Shown piece by piece: positions 1 through 5,814 of a stretch of 9,872 nt of DNA. Source of the DNA: DATAYA01 sp036272815 (lineage in GTDB: Bacteria > Pseudomonadota > Alphaproteobacteria > Acetobacterales > Acetobacteraceae). Position numbers and translations under genes: made by a program. Positions within the stretch are counted from its first letter, which is position 1, and each line of letters begins with the position of its first letter. The notes beneath the pieces were generated by a model. The model was not told the origin of the DNA. It worked only from the letters and a program-made list of their open reading frames with translations, and did no database searches. Location: contig DATAYA010000071.1 in NCBI GenBank assembly GCA_036272815.1, forward strand, positions 1-9,872, written 5' to 3'.

Positions 1-264
1 GCCGAAGCGCTGGATGCCGGCATCGGGCACGCCGTTGCGCGCGAGGGCGGTCCGCAGCCCGGCGAAGTCGGCAGGCCCCGGCGTCTGCACCTGCATCACG
101 ATGCCGCCCTTGAAGTCGATCCCGAGGTTGAGCCCCGGGTAGAAGAACAGGATGACCGAGCCGATCGACAGCACCGCCGAGACGATCAAGCCGGCATAGC
201 GCCCGCGCATGAAGCGAATGCGGGTGCCGTCGGGGACGAAACGGAACATCGGTCGGGTGAACAT
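1..264 (-). CDS. secF: Protein translocase subunit SecF (5' part; 3' end beyond window)
   Basis: SecF is an inner-membrane RND-family subunit that pairs with SecD and uses the proton gradient to help proteins leave the SecYEG channel on the periplasmic side. Only the first 88 residues are in the window. They show a basic N-terminus, a first membrane segment at about residues 24-43 and then the hallmark GLNLGIDFKGG at about 45-55, the SecF counterpart of the SecD LGLDLRGG motif. The start at 264 is preceded by GAGGA (275-279), ten bases away. An internal ATG at 249 (residue 6) is possible but has no better ribosome site. The gene follows secD on the same strand after a 108-base gap holding a hairpin repeat, so co-transcription is likely. 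Identity is secure; the rest of the protein cannot be judged. Confidence 0.95.
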   Translation of the reverse strand, partial: MFTRPMFRFVPDGTRIRFMRGRYAGLIVSAVLSIGSVILFFYPGLNLGIDFKGGIVMQVQTPGPADFAGLRTALARNGVPDAGIQRFG

Positions 265-293
265 GCCCGCGGTTTCCTCAGAGAACTGCAAGG

Positions 294-333
294 CCAGGAC
301 TCTGCCCTGGACCCGCCGGGGCCTGCAGGCCCC
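294..333. repeat. Two-hairpin intergenic repeat, copy 1 (REP-like)
   Basis: In the secD-secF gap, hairpin CCAGG...CCTGG (294-298 with 306-310) is joined by the linker ACCCGCC (311-317) to the perfect 16-base palindrome GGGGCCTGCAGGCCCC (318-333). The same plan, with the same seven-base linker, occurs at 3001-3042. This is the form of a dispersed REP-like element. Inside the secDF transcript the folded RNA could attenuate secF or protect the 3' end of secD mRNA; that role is inference. There is no T tract, so it is not a classical terminator. Confidence 0.7.
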
Positions 334-372
334 AGACCGCCATTCGGACGGATTGCACAGGCTGCGCGTCCA

Positions 373-1935
373 TCACACCGGCAGCGCGACGGGCCGCACA
401 GCCGCATACCAGCGCACCATCATGAGCCGCGCCACGAGTATCGCGGTAAACAGCGTCGTCGCGATGCCCACCGTGATCGTCAGCGCAAAGCCGCGCACCG
501 GCCCGGTGCCGAACACGAACAGCATCACATGCGCCAGCAGCGCGGTCACGTTGCTGTCGATGATTGTCGAATAGGCGCGGGTGAACCCGGCCTCCATCGC
601 TTTCAGCGGCGTGCGGCCGTTGCGCACCTCCTCTCGGATGCGCTCGTTGATGAGGATGTTGGCATCGACCGCCATCCCGAGCGTCAGCAGGATGCCCGCC
701 ATGCCCGGCAGCGTCAGCGTCGCCTGGATCAGCGACAGTACGCCGATCTGCAGGATCAGGTTCATCACCAGTGCGACGTTCGCGTACCAGCCGAACAGGC
801 CATAGAACGTCGCCATGAAGCCGACCACGAGCAGGAAGCCGACCGCGAGCGAGATCGTCCCGGCACGGATCGAATCCGCACCGAGCTGCGGCCCGACGCT
901 GCGCTGCTCAACCACGGTGAGCGGCGCCGGCAGCGCGCCCGCGCGCAGCAGCAGCGCCAGATCGGTGGCTGAGGCGGCGGTGAAGTTTCCGGAGATTTCG
1001 CCCTGACCGCCCAGGATCGGCTCGCGGATCACCGGCGCGCTGATGACCTGGTTGTCGAGCACGATCGCGAACGGGTGGCCGGTGTTGGCGCGGGTCACGT
1101 CGGCGAACTCTCGCGCACCTGTCGAATCGAAGCTGAAGTTCACCACCCATTGCCCGGTCTGGGGGTTCTGCCCGGCGCGCGCGTCGGTCAGGTCCGCGCC
1201 GTCCACCTCGACCCGCTGCCGCACGGCGAGCATCTGCTTCGGATCGGACTGCATCGGCAAGAACTCGATACCCGGCGGCGGCGGCCCGGCCAAGTTCGCG
1301 GTCTCGTCGACGAGGTGGAACGTCATGTGCGCAGTCGTGCCGAGGAGCTGCTTGATGCGGTTCGGGTCCGACACGCCCGGCAGTTGCACCACGATGCGGT
1401 CGCTGCCCTGCTGCGTGATCTGCGGATCGACCACGCCGGTCGCGTCGATGCGGCGGCGTACGATCTCGATCGACTGGTTCACCGCCTGCGCCGCGCGCGC
1501 CTGCAACGCGGCCTTCTGCAAGGTGAGCGTGACCATTCCGCCGGGTGCCGCCGCCACCACGAAATCTGGCTGCGACATGCCTTTCGCGATGCCGTTCAAA
1601 GCCGCCAGCGCTACCGCCTGCTGGCTCGGCTCGGGTAGCCGCAGCGAGACCCGGTCGAGCGCCGGCTGCGCGCCCAGATCGCGGTAAAAGACATCCGCCT
1701 TCTGCAGCGCCTGGCGGCTGGAATCGACCAGGTTCGCCAGCCGCTCCTTGATGACGGAGCCCATGTCGAGTTCCATCAGCAGATAGCTGCCGCCGCGCAG
1801 GTCGAGCCCGAGATGCACCTGCCGCCACGGCATCCAGGCGGCCGGTGCTACGACCAGGTTGGGCAGGCAGAACAGGATGCCCAAGCCGCAGACCGCGAAG
1901 ATGATCGTGGTCTTGAGGCGGCTGAAATACATCAT
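373..1935 (-). CDS. secD: Protein translocase subunit SecD
   Basis: SecD is the larger RND-type partner of SecF, driving late steps of Sec-dependent export from the periplasmic face. The 520-residue protein has a first membrane segment at about residues 9-28 and the D1 motif LGLDLRGG at 42-49. A large periplasmic domain follows (about 50-355) containing SIEIVRRRIDATGVVDPQI. Five C-terminal membrane segments lie between about 357 and 510. The D5 motif GMAVDANILINERIREE (420-436, key Asp at about 424) and D6 region with STIIDSNVTALLAH carry the proton-relay family signature. Length is slightly short of the E. coli protein (about 615) but usual for alphaproteobacteria. Two adjacent ATGs (1935 and 1932) compete as start; a GGAG lies about 14 bases upstream, so the ribosome site is weak. 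No yajC is directly upstream; the neighbouring gene is a divergent dehydrogenase. Confidence 0.97.
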   Translation of the reverse strand: MMYFSRLKTTIIFAVCGLGILFCLPNLVVAPAAWMPWRQVHLGLDLRGGSYLLMELDMGSVIKERLANLVDSSRQALQKADVFYRDLGAQPALDRVSLRLPEPSQQAVALAALNGIAKGMSQPDFVVAAAPGGMVTLTLQKAALQARAAQAVNQSIEIVRRRIDATGVVDPQITQQGSDRIVVQLPGVSDPNRIKQLLGTTAHMTFHLVDETANLAGPPPPGIEFLPMQSDPKQMLAVRQRVEVDGADLTDARAGQNPQTGQWVVNFSFDSTGAREFADVTRANTGHPFAIVLDNQVISAPVIREPILGGQGEISGNFTAASATDLALLLRAGALPAPLTVVEQRSVGPQLGADSIRAGTISLAVGFLLVVGFMATFYGLFGWYANVALVMNLILQIGVLSLIQATLTLPGMAGILLTLGMAVDANILINERIREEVRNGRTPLKAMEAGFTRAYSTIIDSNVTALLAHVMLFVFGTGPVRGFALTITVGIATTLFTAILVARLMMVRWYAAVRPVALPV

Positions 1936-2029
1936 GGGAGGTCAGGCAGCTCCGGGTCTCGCAGGGCCGGTTCATGGTCAGCGGCCGCGCGCGCTGCTAC
2001 CACGGCGCGACTTTCGGGGAAACCGGTGG
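1936..2029. other. Divergent intergenic region secD / sugar dehydrogenase
   Basis: These 94 bases must hold, or lie next to, the promoters of secD (leftward) and the dehydrogenase gene (rightward). I find no convincing -35/-10 pair and no clear inverted repeat, only a GC-rich run around 1981-1998. On the rightward side GGGGA at 2017-2021 serves as a plausible ribosome site for the ATG at 2030. Confidence 0.4.
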
Positions 2030-2989
2030 ATGCTGCGGATCGGGCTGGCGGGGGCAGGGCATTTCGGGCGCTTCCACGCGCTGAAGGTGGCGGCCTCGTC
2101 CCGCACCCGTCTCGCCGGCATCCACGACCCCGACGCCGGGCGCGCGGCAGCCCTCGCCGCCGAGACGGGTGCCGCGGTGCGCGACTGGCGGGCGCTGCTC
2201 GCCGAGAGCGACGCGATCATCATCGCCGCGCCCGCCGAGGCGCATTTTCCGCTCGCCGAGGCGGCATTGCGTGCCGGCCGCCACGTCCTCGTCGAGAAGC
2301 CGATGGCGGCGACGCTCGCGGAGGCCGACGCGCTCGCGGCCATTGCCGCCGAGACCGGCCGCGTGCTCCAGGTCGGCCATCTGCTGCGCTACTCTGCCGA
2401 GCACCAGGCGATCTCCAGTCGCATCGCGCATCCGCTCTACATCGAGGCGACCCGGATCGCGCCCTTCAAGCCACGCGGCACGGATGTCTCGGTGGTACTC
2501 GACCTGATGATCCACGACCTCGATCTCGTGCTGGCCCTGGTCGAGAGCGACATCGAGAGCGTCGACGCGGTGGGTGCCGCCGTCTCCAGCTCGCACGAGG
2601 ACATCGCCAACGCCCGCGTGCGGTTCGTGAATGGCTGCGTGGCCACCATCACCGCGAGCCGCATCTCGCTCAAGACCGAGCGCCGGATGCGGCTGTTCGG
2701 CCGCCAAGGCTACTGCTCGGCGGATTTCGGCGCCCGCAAGCTGGTGATGATCGGCCGCGAACGGGGGCTGCCGTTGCCCGGCACCGGCGGCTTCCGGCGG
2801 GAGGAAATGTCCTGGCGCGAGCACGACGCGCTCGCCGCCGAGCACGCCGCCTTCGCCGATGCCTGCCTCGACGGCGCGCCCGTAATCGTCGATGCCACCG
2901 CCGGCCGCCGCGCGCTCGCCGCGGCGCTGGCTGTGGCGACGAGCATGGATCGCTCGCGACACGTCGCCGAGGCCGCGGGATTGATCTGA
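2030..2989 (+). CDS. Gfo/Idh/MocA family NAD(P)-dependent dehydrogenase, possibly lipid A amino-sugar related (GnnA-like)
   Basis: This 319-residue protein has an N-terminal Rossmann fold with GLAGAGHFGRFH (5-16; GxGxxG) and the family EKP signature (89-91) after an HVLV strand. The C-terminal alpha/beta domain has DLMIHDLD (158-165); His162 is at the usual catalytic position. Family members oxidise or reduce sugars and their derivatives with NAD(P). The DVSVVLDLMIHDLD run recalls dehydrogenases encoded in lpx clusters, including GnnA, which oxidises the 3-hydroxyl of UDP-GlcNAc so that a transaminase (GnnB) can add an amino group for lipid A. The nearby lpxB agrees with this, but no transaminase is visible, so the substrate is inference. 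The reading frame is open from 1859, yet the fold begins right after Met at 2030, which has a GGGGA nine bases upstream. It ends in a strong shared terminator. Confidence 0.85.
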   Translation: MLRIGLAGAGHFGRFHALKVAASSRTRLAGIHDPDAGRAAALAAETGAAVRDWRALLAESDAIIIAAPAEAHFPLAEAALRAGRHVLVEKPMAATLAEADALAAIAAETGRVLQVGHLLRYSAEHQAISSRIAHPLYIEATRIAPFKPRGTDVSVVLDLMIHDLDLVLALVESDIESVDAVGAAVSSSHEDIANARVRFVNGCVATITASRISLKTERRMRLFGRQGYCSADFGARKLVMIGRERGLPLPGTGGFRREEMSWREHDALAAEHAAFADACLDGAPVIVDATAGRRALAAALAVATSMDRSRHVAEAAGLI

Positions 2990-3000
2990 GAACGGCGAAG

Positions 3001-3042
3001 CCGGGCTCCGCCCGGACCCGCCAGGGGCCGGGAGGCCCCTGG
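3001..3042. repeat. Two-hairpin intergenic repeat, copy 2 (REP-like)
   Basis: It has the same architecture as the element at 294-333: CCGGG-CTCCG-CCCGG (3001-3015), linker ACCCGCC (3016-3022, sharing its last two bases with the next stem), then CCAGGGGCC-GGGA-GGCCCCTGG (3021-3042), a perfect 9-bp stem with a 4-base loop. Arms differ between copies but are self-complementary in each, so the folds, not just the bases, are conserved. The right hairpin's 3' half is also the left arm of the long terminator stem, so two alternative folds compete here. Confidence 0.7.
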
Positions 3043-3079
3043 ACCCCGTGATTTAAGAAATCGGGGCCAGGGGCCTCCC
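3030..3079. terminator. Bidirectional terminator hairpin between convergent genes
   Basis: The arm at 3030-3047 pairs with 3063-3079 (17 base pairs, one bulged A at 3043). After a two-base GT bulge the stem continues as GATTT (3050-3054) with AAATC (3058-3062) around the loop AAG. It sits between the dehydrogenase stop (2989) and the DUF2852 stop (3086), which are convergent, so it can serve both strands. There is no long T tract; termination strength rests on the stem. Confidence 0.7.
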
Positions 3080-3085
3080 AAGCGC

Positions 3086-3523
3086 TCAGCCGGCAGACGC
3101 CTCCGGCACCCCGCCCTCGGGCTCGCGGCGGTTGCGCCGGTCGGCCATGAACTGATCGAACTCGGCCTTGTCCTTTGCCTGCCGCAGCCGCTCCAGATAG
3201 CTCTGGAACTCCTGCTGCTCCTCCTCGAGGCGCCGCAGCGTCTCTGCCCGGTACTCGTCGAACGCCGTGTTGCCGCTCGGCGCGAACCGACCGCGTCCGC
3301 GCCCGCAGCCGCCCCAGGCCCAGCCGCCGCGGCCGCGCCCGCTCTGCCCTTCGGCCGTGTTGTACCACCGCCCCGGACCCTCGTGCCGCCAAGCCCGGAT
3401 GCGGCCGCTGAACGCGAGGAACAGCAGCAGCGCCACCCCGATCGGCCAGAACACCCAGAACCCGAGTACGGTCGCGGCGATCCAGCCGGCCTTGCCGAAC
3501 TCGTCCACCTTCGCAGCCAGCAC
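3086..3523 (-). CDS. DUF2852 family small membrane protein
   Basis: This 145-residue protein of unknown function matches my recollection of the alphaproteobacterial DUF2852 family. It has one hydrophobic, Trp-rich membrane segment at about residues 13-38 (GWIAATVLGFWVFWPIGVAL), then a Gly/Arg/Trp-rich linker (about 50-80). A charged helix at about 85-130 (FDEYRAETLRRLEEEQ, then AKDKAEFDQFM) is likely to form a coiled coil on one side of the membrane. I chose the GTG at 3523 because GGAGG lies six bases upstream (3530-3534). The longer ATG start at 3553 would add ten residues (MCFTFTRRLQ) encoded by the operator-like palindrome and has no ribosome site. It lies 57 bases downstream of the tetR stop with its own palindrome, so it is probably controlled by that regulator. 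The charge pattern and operator suggest an envelope or stress role, but no function can be assigned. Confidence 0.85.
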   Translation of the reverse strand: MLAAKVDEFGKAGWIAATVLGFWVFWPIGVALLLFLAFSGRIRAWRHEGPGRWYNTAEGQSGRGRGGWAWGGCGRGRGRFAPSGNTAFDEYRAETLRRLEEEQQEFQSYLERLRQAKDKAEFDQFMADRRNRREPEGGVPEASAG

Positions 3524-3535
3524 CTGAAGCCTCCG

Positions 3536-3559
3536 TGTGAATGTGAAGCACATTCACAT
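3536..3559. promoter_or_regulatory. Operator-like palindrome before the DUF2852 gene
   Basis: Arms TGTGAATGTG (3536-3545) and CACATTCACA (3549-3558) are perfectly complementary around AAG. A second, overlapping dyad ATGTGAA-GCACA-TTCACAT spans 3541-3559. The half-site ATGTGAA/TTCACAT recurs at 5501-5520. The site lies directly upstream of the gene's ribosome site and 20 bases downstream of a perfect -35 hexamer TTGACA, that is, over the expected -10 and start of transcription. This is the usual place for a TetR-type repressor; a tetR gene is the immediate neighbour. A binding role is inferred. Confidence 0.65.
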
Positions 3560-3578
3560 TCGGGACGCGCCAGTCCTA

Positions 3579-3584
3579 TGTCAA
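3579..3584 (-). promoter_or_regulatory. Candidate -35 box (TTGACA) for the DUF2852 gene
   Basis: On the minus strand TTGACA reads from 3584 to 3579 and overlaps the tetR stop codon. Seventeen bases downstream the sequence is GAATGT, a poor -10, inside or at the edge of the palindrome. If functional, DUF2852 has its own repressible promoter rather than depending only on read-through from tetR. Confidence 0.4.
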
Positions 3585-4216
3585 GACACCAGACCGAGCG
3601 ATTGCAGATAGACCAGCAGCCCGGCCTCGAGCAGGTCCTCGGGCGTCATCGGCAGCCGCATCCGACCGCCCTCGGGTGCGGCCACGAACAGGGCGGCCAC
3701 GCCGTGCGCCATCGACCAGACATGGAGCGCCACCATCAGCGGCGGCGGCCTGCCCGGCGCCGACGGACGGCGGGCACAGACCGCCTCCGCCGCCCGGCGC
3801 AGCACGGCGAATGCGGCGTCGCCGGCCCGCCGCAGCGCCGGGTCCGTGTCGCGCGCCGCATCGGCCCCGAACATCGCCGCGAACGACGCCGGCTCGCGCC
3901 GCGCGAAGTCGAGATAGGCGCGGCCGCACCGCTCCAGCCCGGTCACGGGGTCGGGTCGCCCATCCCCCCAGGCGAGCTCTAGCTCCGCCGCAAACCGCTC
4001 GAAGCCGCGTCGCGCTATCTCGGCGACCAGCGCGTTGCGGTCGCGAAAATGCCGGTAGGGTGCGGCCGGGCTGACGCCGACCGCGCGCGCCACATCGGAG
4101 AAGGCGAACCCCCCCGGCCCATGCTCGGCGATCAGCCGCAGCGCGGTCTCGATCAACGCCTCGCGCAGGTTGCCGTGGTGGTAGCCGCGTGCGCCCTTCG
4201 GGTCCTGACCGCTCAT
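3581..4216 (-). CDS. TetR/AcrR family regulator with WHG C-terminal domain
   Basis: This 211-residue protein is a dimeric one-component repressor type. An N-terminal DNA-binding domain follows a GYHHGNLREAL lead-in (11-21); the helix-turn-helix is at about residues 38-57, with FSDVARAVGVSPAAPYRHF. The all-helical ligand domain carries VWSMAHGVAAL (166-176), the Trp-His-Gly signature of the TetR C-terminal WHG family. The start at 4216 lies 11 bases after the lpxB stop, so both are probably in one transcript; no strong ribosome site is seen. A degenerate copy of the ATGTGAA-N5-TTCACAT palindrome overlaps the start codon, and strong copies lie before the next gene and before the divergent DUF1127/lpxB pair. 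It is therefore the natural candidate to bind them. The ligand is unknown. Confidence 0.93.
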   Translation of the reverse strand: MSGQDPKGARGYHHGNLREALIETALRLIAEHGPGGFAFSDVARAVGVSPAAPYRHFRDRNALVAEIARRGFERFAAELELAWGDGRPDPVTGLERCGRAYLDFARREPASFAAMFGADAARDTDPALRRAGDAAFAVLRRAAEAVCARRPSAPGRPPPLMVALHVWSMAHGVAALFVAAPEGGRMRLPMTPEDLLEAGLLVYLQSLGLVS

Positions 4217-4233
4217 GTGTCAGGGTTTTACAT
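4215..4233. promoter_or_regulatory. Degenerate operator-like site at the lpxB/tetR junction
   Basis: Read on the minus strand this is ATGTAAA-ACCCT-GACACAT. It matches 11 of 14 arm positions of ATGTGAA-N5-TTCACAT, with the same five-base spacing as the site at 3541-3559. It overlaps both the lpxB stop codon and the tetR start codon. If real it would give negative autoregulation. The match is weak enough to be chance. Confidence 0.3.
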
Positions 4234-5403
4234 CAGCCCGCTCTCGCGCAACATGGGTGGTGGGCGCAGCAGGCCGAGGACCGCCTCTGCCGCCGCCGCT
4301 GCCGGCTCTTCCCCTCCCGGCGGTCGCAGGCTCGCCAGCACCGGCCCGAACGCCGCGCGCTGCGCTGCCGCCACCTCCGGATCGGCGATCAGTTGCCGGA
4401 CGGTCTCCGCCAGCCGCGCCGGCGTGCAGTCCTGTTGCAGCAGTTCGGGCACCACGCGCCGACCGGCCAGCAGATTGACCATGGCGACGTGCTCGACCCG
4501 GATCATCCGACGCGCCAGCATCGCGCTCAGCGGGTTGACCCGGTAGGTGACTGCCATCGGCACCCCCGCCAGCGCCAATTCCAGCGTCGAAGTGCCTGAT
4601 TTGGTGAGGGCGGCGGAGGCCGTGGCATAGGCGTCGTGCTTGTCGGCGAGATCGCTCGCGATGATCGGCCGGATGCGCCAGCCCGCCGCCGCCGCCGCGA
4701 CCGTGGCCGCCACCGCCGCCGAGACCGGCACCACCGGCACCAGGCCCGGCAGGACGCCCTCTAACCGCTCCAGCGTCGCACCGAACACCGGCAGCAGCCG
4801 GGGCGCCTCGCTGCGCCGGCTGCCCGGCATCAGCACCAGCACGGGTGCCTCCGCGGCGATCCCGTGCCGCGCCCGGAACCGTGCGCCATCGCCAATATCG
4901 GCGCCGCTCTGCAGTACCGGGTGGCCGACGAAGCGTGCCGGCAGTCCGTGGCCGGCGAAATAGTCCGGCTCGAACGGCAGCAGGCACAGCAGCGCCTCCC
5001 ACAACCCCGGGAAATGCCGCACCCGGTGCTCCCGCCACGCCCAGACCTGCGGAGCGACGTAATGGGCGCGCGGGATGCCGAACGGTGTGATCGCACGCAG
5101 GATGCGCAGCATGAAACCCGGGCTGTCGATCGTCACCACCACATCGGGCTGCAACCGCTTGATATCCCGCACGATCTCGGCCAGCCGCCGGCGCAGCAGC
5201 CGCACCGCCGGCAGCACCTCGACGATGCCCATCACGGCGAGGTCCGCCATCGGGAACAGGCTCTCCAGCCCCTCGGCCGCCATCCTTGCGCCGCCGACGC
5301 CGGCGATCGTCAGGTCCGGTTCGCGAGCGCGGAGTGCTGCAATCAGCCGCGCCCCCAGCACATCCCCGCTTGCCTCGCCTGCGACCAGATAGGCGCGCGT
5401 CAT
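4228..5403 (-). CDS. lpxB: Lipid-A-disaccharide synthase LpxB
   Basis: LpxB is a GT19 glycosyltransferase at the inner face of the cytoplasmic membrane. It joins UDP-2,3-diacylglucosamine to lipid X to make the beta-1,6-linked lipid A disaccharide. The 391-residue length is typical. Motifs in order: GEASGD (9-14), MGIVEVLP (58-65), DSPGF (93-97), YVAPQVWAWR (115-124), LLPFEP (141-146), FVGHP (158-162), PGSRRSE (193-199) and the nucleotide-sugar site KSGTSTLELAL (268-278). The start at 5403 has no clear Shine-Dalgarno; nothing better is seen. In many Gram-negatives lpxB closes the lpxD-fabZ-lpxA cluster; here it instead leads a block with tetR and DUF2852. It is divergent from a DUF1127 gene across a 191-base gap that contains a palindromic operator. 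Confidence 0.97.
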   Translation of the reverse strand: MTRAYLVAGEASGDVLGARLIAALRAREPDLTIAGVGGARMAAEGLESLFPMADLAVMGIVEVLPAVRLLRRRLAEIVRDIKRLQPDVVVTIDSPGFMLRILRAITPFGIPRAHYVAPQVWAWREHRVRHFPGLWEALLCLLPFEPDYFAGHGLPARFVGHPVLQSGADIGDGARFRARHGIAAEAPVLVLMPGSRRSEAPRLLPVFGATLERLEGVLPGLVPVVPVSAAVAATVAAAAAGWRIRPIIASDLADKHDAYATASAALTKSGTSTLELALAGVPMAVTYRVNPLSAMLARRMIRVEHVAMVNLLAGRRVVPELLQQDCTPARLAETVRQLIADPEVAAAQRAAFGPVLASLRPPGGEEPAAAAAEAVLGLLRPPPMLRESGLM

Positions 5404-5465
5404 GCCGGCCCGATAAGCCGGCAGGCGGCCCCGCTGCAGGTCCTCAGGTGCCGCGTCATCGGCGC

Positions 5466-5494
5466 TGCATAGTCAGGGCTTGCGCCACGAACAA
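5466..5494 (-). promoter_or_regulatory. Candidate promoter for lpxB
   Basis: On the minus strand TTGTTC (5494-5489) is followed after 17 bases by TATGCA (5471-5466), about 60 bases before the lpxB start. Both boxes are half matches to the sigma-70 consensus. The palindrome at 5501-5520 would lie just upstream of this -35. Confidence 0.25.
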
Positions 5495-5500
5495 CCCGAG

Positions 5501-5520
5501 GATGTGAAAAGCTTCACATC
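5501..5520. promoter_or_regulatory. Operator-like palindrome in the lpxB/DUF1127 divergent gap
   Basis: GATGTGAA (5501-5508) and TTCACATC (5513-5520) are perfectly complementary around AAGC. The seven-base half-sites ATGTGAA/TTCACAT are identical to those at 3541-3559. It is 98 bases upstream of lpxB and 75 bases upstream of the DUF1127 start. On the plus strand a possible -35 TTGCGC (5480-5485) precedes it, so it could cover the -10 region of the DUF1127 promoter. Confidence 0.65.
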
Positions 5521-5543
5521 ATTCCGGGAACGCTCCCGCAATG
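5520..5543. repeat. Second dyad in the DUF1127 leader
   Basis: CATTCCGGGA (5520-5529) and TCCCGCAATG (5534-5543) are complementary at nine of ten positions around ACGC. It abuts the operator-like palindrome. It could fold as an RNA hairpin in the DUF1127 leader or be a second protein site. Confidence 0.4.
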
Positions 5544-5594
5544 CTGCTCCTGTCGCCGACCCGGAACTTCTACCCGAGTCTGAAGGAGCAAGTC

Positions 5595-5810
5595 ATGCGC
5601 AATGGTTTCACGCTCACACCGACGCTGGCCTTCGCCCGCGCCTTCACTCCCCGACTGCCCCCGGTGGCGGCGACGCTGCGGCTCTGGCGCCAGCGCGCCC
5701 GCGAGCGCGCCGAACTGGCGGGCATGGACCCGGGCGAGCGTGCCGACCTGCCGTTCGGCCGCGAGGTCAACCTCGATGCCGAGGCCCGCAAGCCGTTCTG
5801 GCGGCCCTGA
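5595..5810 (+). CDS. DUF1127 (YjiS-like) small protein
   Basis: This is a 71-residue basic protein. Its middle, LRLWRQRARERAELAGMDPGE (from about residue 28), matches the Arg-rich DUF1127 pattern, and the C-terminus EARKPFWRP is typical of alphaproteobacterial members. Some DUF1127 proteins bind RNA and influence small RNA turnover or stress responses, for example CcaF1 of Rhodobacter; whether this one does is unknown. The ATG at 5595 is chosen because AAGGAG (5583-5588) lies six bases upstream; an in-frame ATG at 5541 lacks such a site. The leader carries the operator-like palindrome shared with DUF2852. The stop is only four bases from the convergent RTX-like gene, with no terminator between. 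Confidence 0.85.
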   Translation: MRNGFTLTPTLAFARAFTPRLPPVAATLRLWRQRARERAELAGMDPGERADLPFGREVNLDAEARKPFWRP

Positions 5811-5814
5811 GCCG

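Noticed and set aside
908..1975. Long open frame overlapping secD on the same strand in another frame
   Set aside because: Arg/Ala-rich out-of-frame translation of secD; high GC makes such shadows common, and secD motifs are complete in the true frame.
1859..2029. 57-residue N-terminal extension of the dehydrogenase
   Set aside because: It would overlap the secD start, has no family match, and the Rossmann fold begins right after Met at 2030 with a ribosome site.
1813..3051. 412-residue open frame over the dehydrogenase gene
   Set aside because: The +1 shadow of a gene with intact Rossmann and EKP motifs; its translation is low-complexity Arg/Pro/Ala.
5404..5422. GCCGGC-N7-GCCGGC inverted repeat next to the lpxB start
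   Set aside because: GCCGGC is self-complementary and frequent at this GC content; the short stem carries no independent support.
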